From: Roseiarcus sp963749715
Lineage (GTDB): Bacteria; Pseudomonadota; Alphaproteobacteria; Rhizobiales; Beijerinckiaceae
Assembly (NCBI GenBank): GCA_963749715.1
Contig: CAVVNR010000004.1
Location: 248,001 to 312,000, forward strand
Direction: 5' to 3'
DNA length: 64,000 nt
Under the pieces are notes generated by a model that did no database searches, was not told the origin of the DNA, and was given only the letters and a program-made list of their open reading frames with translations. A program made the position numbers and the translations under genes. Shown here one piece after another: positions 60,454-64,000 of the stretch (within the stretch, counting starts at the first letter, position 1; each line of letters starts with the position of its first letter).

Positions 60454-62744
60454 ATGCAAGTTGAACGTGTCTCGCGCTGGGCGCTGGTAGCGATCGCCGT
60501 TATCGGTTTGACCGCCGGGGGCGCCGCGAGCTTTGCGGGCCGGCCCGAACTGGCAAACCTGTGCTGGACCTTTGCGACGATCCCGGTAATCGCCGGGCTT
60601 GCGATCTCCATCGTTCGAGACCTCGTTGCCGGCCGGGTCGGCGTCGACGCGATCGCGTTGATTTCCATGAGCGCGGCGCTCGCTTTGGGTCAGCCGCTAG
60701 CCGGCGCGGTCGTCGCGCTCATGTATGCCGGCGGCAATATGCTCGAGGAAATCGCGGTCGTCAGAGCCGAGGGCAGTTTGCGCGCCCTCGTCGATCGAGC
60801 GCCTCGCATCGCCCACCGCCGCCTTGGGGAACGCATCGAAGATACGCCTGTCGAGCACGTCGCGGTGGGCGATCAACTCGTCGTCAAGGCGGGCGAGGTC
60901 GTTCCCGTCGACGGCAATGTCGCGTCGCCATCGGCGACGATTGACAAGTCGGCGCTGACCGGCGAGCCCATTCCGGTCGTCAAGGCGAAAGGCGGGCGGG
61001 CCTTCAGCGGCACGCTCAATGCTGGAGCAACCTTCGAAATCGCGGCCTCCGCAGTCGCGGGTGACAGCGCCTACGCTGGCATCGTCAGGCTTGTCACGGC
61101 CGCGCAAACCGCCAAGGCGCCGTTCACCCGGCTCGCCGACCGCTATGCTCTCTTTTTCCTGCCGTTCACCTGCGCGGTCGCGTTCGTCGCTTGGTTGATT
61201 TCAGGAGACATCATCCGCAGCCTCGCGGTTTTCGTCGCGGCCACCCCTTGCCCTCTGATCTTGGCGGCGCCTGTCGCCCTGATCGCCGGCGTCGCCCGTT
61301 CCGCGCGGCGCGGCATCCTTGTCAAAGGGGGCGGCCCATTGGAGGCGTTGGCCCGCGCGCATACGGTTCTCTTCGACAAGACCGGAACCTTGACGGTCGG
61401 CGGCGCCCGCCTTCTTTCGATCGAGCCGGCGCCGGGAGAGGATCCCGACGAGGTGCTGAAACTCGGCGCCTCGCTCGAGCAGGCTTCGCACCATGTCTTG
61501 GCCTCGGCGATTGTTCAGGCGGCGATGGAGCGTGGCTTGGACCTGAAGATGCCGAACGGCGTGAAAGAGGATATGGGCGCCGGATTGCAGGGCCTGGTCG
61601 GCGATCGGCGCGTCGGCGCGGGCTCTCTCGACATGATCTTCGCCGGGCGCCAGGTCCCCGAATGGGCGCGCCGCGCGGCCAGACGGGCAGAGTGGCGCTC
61701 GGCCCTAACCGTCTTTGTCACGATCGACGGGCGTCCCGCCGGCGCGCTCCTGCTCGCTGACGAGGTGCGCGCCGATACGCCGCGTGCGATCGCCTCGCTC
61801 CGGGATGCGGGCGTCAGGCGTGTCATGATGGTGACGGGCGATCGCGCCGCCGCCGCGCAAGCCATCGGGGCCGCGCTCGACCTCGAATTCGGTGCTCAGC
61901 GATTGCGTCCCTTCAGACAAAGTGGAAGCCGTCCGGATCGAGAAGCAATTGCATCCTACGATCATGGTTGGCGACGGCATCAACGACGCTCCCGCCCTCG
62001 CCTCAGCCGACGTTGGCGTCGCCATGGGGGCGCGCGGCGCCAGCGCTTCGTCGGAGGCGGCGGATGTGGTGATCCTAACCGACCGGGTCGATCGTGTGGG
62101 CGAAGCCATCCTGATCGCAAAACGCGCACGCCTGATCGCGGTCCAGAGCATCGTGGCCGGAATGGGTCTTTCGACCTTGGCGATGCTCGCGGCGACGCTG
62201 GGGTGGCTTACCCCTGTTCCCGCAGCGATCGTGCAGGAAGTCATCGACGTCGCCGTCATCCTTAACGCGTTGCGCGCGCTGAAGTCCTCCCCGCGCCGCC
62301 TCTCGACGAGCGCTGGGCCTCGCCGCCGAGCAGAAGCTCGAACTCGGCCACGTCGAACTGATCCGCGGCTTGGAGCGGCTGAGATCGATCGCCGATGCGC
62401 TCGATGACGCCCCCGAGGAGACGGCCGCCGCGCTGGTCACTGAAGCCAATTCGATTGTTCAGGGACAAATCGTCAAACACGAGAGCGACGATGAAGCCAA
62501 AGTCTATCCCGGGCTGCCCAAGATCCTCCGGGACGGCCACGGTCTCTCGGCGATGAGCCGGGCGCACCGGGAAATTCAGCATGTCGCCCGCCTGCTCGGC
62601 CGCGCCGCCGCGGACCTGTCGACGCCGACGATTGATCGTTACCTCATCCACGACGCGCAGCAACTCATCATTACGATCGAAACTCTGGTGCGCATTCATT
62701 CGGCTCAAGAGGACGACCTCTATAGCGCGGTCGCGGCGCGTTGA
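60454..62744 (+). pseudogene. P1B-5-type metal ATPase with C-terminal hemerythrin domain, two frameshifts
   Basis: Actuator domain TGEPIPV, transport-site motif ATPCPLILAAP (TPCP), phosphorylation site DKTGTL, then VTGD and, after the first frameshift, VGDGINDAPALASADVGVAMG. TPCP plus a C-terminal hemerythrin domain marks the P1B-5 class, represented by the iron/nickel exporter Nia of Sinorhizobium. The hemerythrin part reads GHVELIRGLERLRSIADAL..., HREIQHVARLL and RIHSAQEDDLYSAV. Frameshift one is at TCGAATTCG (61883-61891), the other near 62310-62325. Repaired, about 760 residues. It may be functional if these are sequence errors. Confidence 0.8.
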
Positions 62745-62804
62745 CCGACGTCGAAGGGCTCTGGACTGCCGCGTGGCATCGGCAATTCCGCGGATGCGCC
62801 TTGC

Positions 62805-63503
62805 CTAGACCGCCTTGCCGACCAGCGCGCCGATGCCGGCCGTCACCGCCATCGCGAGCGCGCCCCAGAAGCCAACTCTGAGCGCTGGCCTGACGACCGG
62901 CGCGCCGCCCGCCCAGGCGCCAAGCGCGCCGAGCGCGATCAATAAGACGAGGGAGGCGGCGGGGACGACGATGACGACAGCGTCTCGGGCGGCGAGAAAA
63001 GCCGCGAGCGTCGGCAGCGCGGCGCCGACCGAGAACGAGACCGCCGAGGCCCAGGCGGCCTGAATGGGGTTCGGTTTTGCGGCCTCGTTAAGGCCGAGTT
63101 CGTCGCGCGCATGGGCGTCGAGCGCGTCCTTGGCCATGAGCTGGCCAGCGACCTGCTGCGCGAGCTTCGGCTTCAAGCCCCGCCCTTCATAGATATGGGC
63201 GAGCTCTTGTTTCTCCTCGGCCGCCCGCTCGCGGAGCGCGCGCTGCTCGCGCTTAAGATCAGCGGCCTCGGAGTCGGCCTGCGAGCTGACCGAGACATAT
63301 TCGCCCGCCGCCATCGACATCGCGCCCGCCGCCCAGCCGGCGACCGCGGCGGTCAGGATCTCGCCGCGCGAGCCCGCAGCCGCCGCGACGCCGACGATGA
63401 AACTCGCGGTCGAAATGATTCCGTCGTTGGCGCCGAGCACGGCGGCTCTCAGCCAGCCCGTTCGATTGACGTAGTGAGAATTCCGCTCCCGGCATCGCGC
63501 CAC
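62805..63503 (-). CDS. VIT1/CCC1-family iron/manganese transporter
   Basis: 232 residues from GTG 63503. The family motif WLRAAVLGANDGIISTASFIVGVAAAAGSR comes first, then AGWAAGAMSMAAGEYVSVSSQADSEAADLKREQRAL and a cytosolic metal-binding helix region, and C-terminal helices with SFSVGAALPTLAAF. Members move iron or manganese out of the cytosol. It lies next to the P1B-5 ATPase, so this end of the window looks like an iron-handling locus. Confidence 0.9.
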   Translation of the reverse strand: MARCRERNSHYVNRTGWLRAAVLGANDGIISTASFIVGVAAAAGSRGEILTAAVAGWAAGAMSMAAGEYVSVSSQADSEAADLKREQRALRERAAEEKQELAHIYEGRGLKPKLAQQVAGQLMAKDALDAHARDELGLNEAAKPNPIQAAWASAVSFSVGAALPTLAAFLAARDAVVIVVPAASLVLLIALGALGAWAGGAPVVRPALRVGFWGALAMAVTAGIGALVGKAV

Positions 63504-63575
63504 CCTGACAGGCTTCGCGGCCCGTGGCCTAGCATGAGCGTGCGACGCTCGGCCATCGAGCCCCTTAACCCCGCC

Positions 63576-63965
63576 TCACCACACCCGACGAACTCCATAG
63601 TCGTCGAAAGCGCGCTCATTGGAGATGAGCACAAGATCGTCTCGCATCGCTTGCGCGATCAGCATGCGGTCGAACGGATCGCGGCGCGGCCCGGGCAGCG
63701 CGCCGGCCGCTTGCGCATGCTCGATCGATATCGGCATGCCGACGAAGCCTTGGCTTTCGATCGCCCCGGCCAGATCGCCGGCGATCGCGCTTGCGCCAGG
63801 AAGCTTGCCCGCGCGGTGTTTCGTCGAGATTTCCCAAACCGAAGCTGCGCTCACAAAGACCGGGCCGGTATCTTCGCCAATCGCCTTGCGCGCGCCGGCG
63901 CTCAATTTCCTGTCGCCGGCGAGCCACCACAGAAAGGCGTGGGTGTCGAGGAGGAGGCGGATCAG
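63576..63965 (-). CDS. VapC-like PIN-domain toxin
   Basis: The PIN domain begins LIRLLLDTHAFLWWLAGDRKL, upstream of the first in-frame TTG (63905). The start must be near 63965, where a CTG lies shortly after GGAG and two bases from the antitoxin stop. Later motifs are VSAASVWEISTKHRAGKL, DPFDRMLIAQAM and LISNERAFDDYGV, giving the conserved acidic residues. It is a type II toxin ribonuclease of the PIN subgroup with DTHAFLWW. Confidence 0.8.
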   Translation of the reverse strand: MIRLLLDTHAFLWWLAGDRKLSAGARKAIGEDTGPVFVSAASVWEISTKHRAGKLPGASAIAGDLAGAIESQGFVGMPISIEHAQAAGALPGPRRDPFDRMLIAQAMRDDLVLISNERAFDDYGVRRVW

Positions 63966-63966
63966 G

Positions 63967-64000
63967 CTACTCCCATTCCTTCAGCTCCGCCTCAGTCATC
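63967..64000 (-). CDS. Antitoxin C-terminus (partial)
   Basis: The last codons read MTEAELKEWE followed by TAG, directly upstream of the PIN toxin. It continues beyond the window edge. Position and spacing point to the cognate antitoxin, of the type 'M(T/S)..EL..W.' tails; the family cannot be named from ten residues. Confidence 0.4.
   Translation of the reverse strand, partial: MTEAELKEWE

Overview
The window looks like a GC-rich alphaproteobacterial chromosome, most likely of the order Hyphomicrobiales. Supporting markers are a GcrA-type C-terminal domain, HspQ, an IalB-family protein, TadE/TadG-like proteins, an L-malyl-CoA lyase of the serine-cycle/ethylmalonyl type and many short palindromic intergenic repeats. 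A methylotroph-like genus would fit, but the window alone does not prove it. At least a dozen genes carry one-base indels, so this is either an imperfectly polished assembly or a region rich in decaying genes.

Layout. 1-12 kb: exported and surface proteins: a TadE-like C-terminus, a small membrane methyltransferase, a secreted kelch protein, a very large glycine-rich RTX/Ig-repeat adhesin with near-identical 258-bp repeats, an alpha/beta hydrolase and a TadG-like von Willebrand protein. 12-22 kb: a surface-sugar cluster with a CgeB-like glycosyltransferase, two Gfo/Idh/MocA oxidoreductases, HddA kinase, a GDP-sugar 4,6-dehydratase (frameshifted), an epimerase/reductase, an AGE-family epimerase and an HddC nucleotidyltransferase fused to a degenerate HAD domain. 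This fits GDP-heptose or deoxyheptose synthesis. 22-27 kb: malyl-CoA lyase (frameshifted), HspQ, IalB-like protein, a YejA-like binding protein and a small secreted protein.

27.5-32.3 kb is the most notable region: a diversity-generating retroelement (DGR). On the minus strand, in order, it has a TIR - nSTAND1 NTPase - transmembrane - FGE/C-type-lectin-fold target gene whose 3' end is the variable repeat (VR), a stable hairpin, an Avd accessory gene, and a DGR-type reverse transcriptase whose C-terminal codons contain the template repeat (TR). TR and VR are 118 bp long and differ at 11 positions, all of them adenines on the TR coding strand. The architecture is that of a diversified conflict or sensing protein. 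The FGE part is broken by four one-base indels. Duplicated leader and neighbour-gene fragments upstream suggest that a second copy was lost.

32-39.6 kb: a B12-binding radical SAM enzyme, an Xre regulator, an NTF2-like protein, an ArsR-SRPBCC pair, a YghU glutathione transferase, a CrcB fluoride channel and a Bcr/CflA exporter. 39.8-42.7 kb: a graveyard of a type I restriction-modification locus enclosing an intact VapBC module. 42.7-55 kb: housekeeping and stress genes (OpgD, TrmB, MetK, Xre regulator, Lnt, an HTH protein, flavin disulfide reductase, hydrolase, persulfide dioxygenase-rhodanese, 1-Cys peroxiredoxin). 56-64 kb: a class III cyclase, an ABC-2 exporter, a decayed cytochrome b561, a P1B-5 metal ATPase with a C-terminal hemerythrin domain (frameshifted), a VIT/CCC1 iron-manganese transporter and a VapC-like toxin at the edge.
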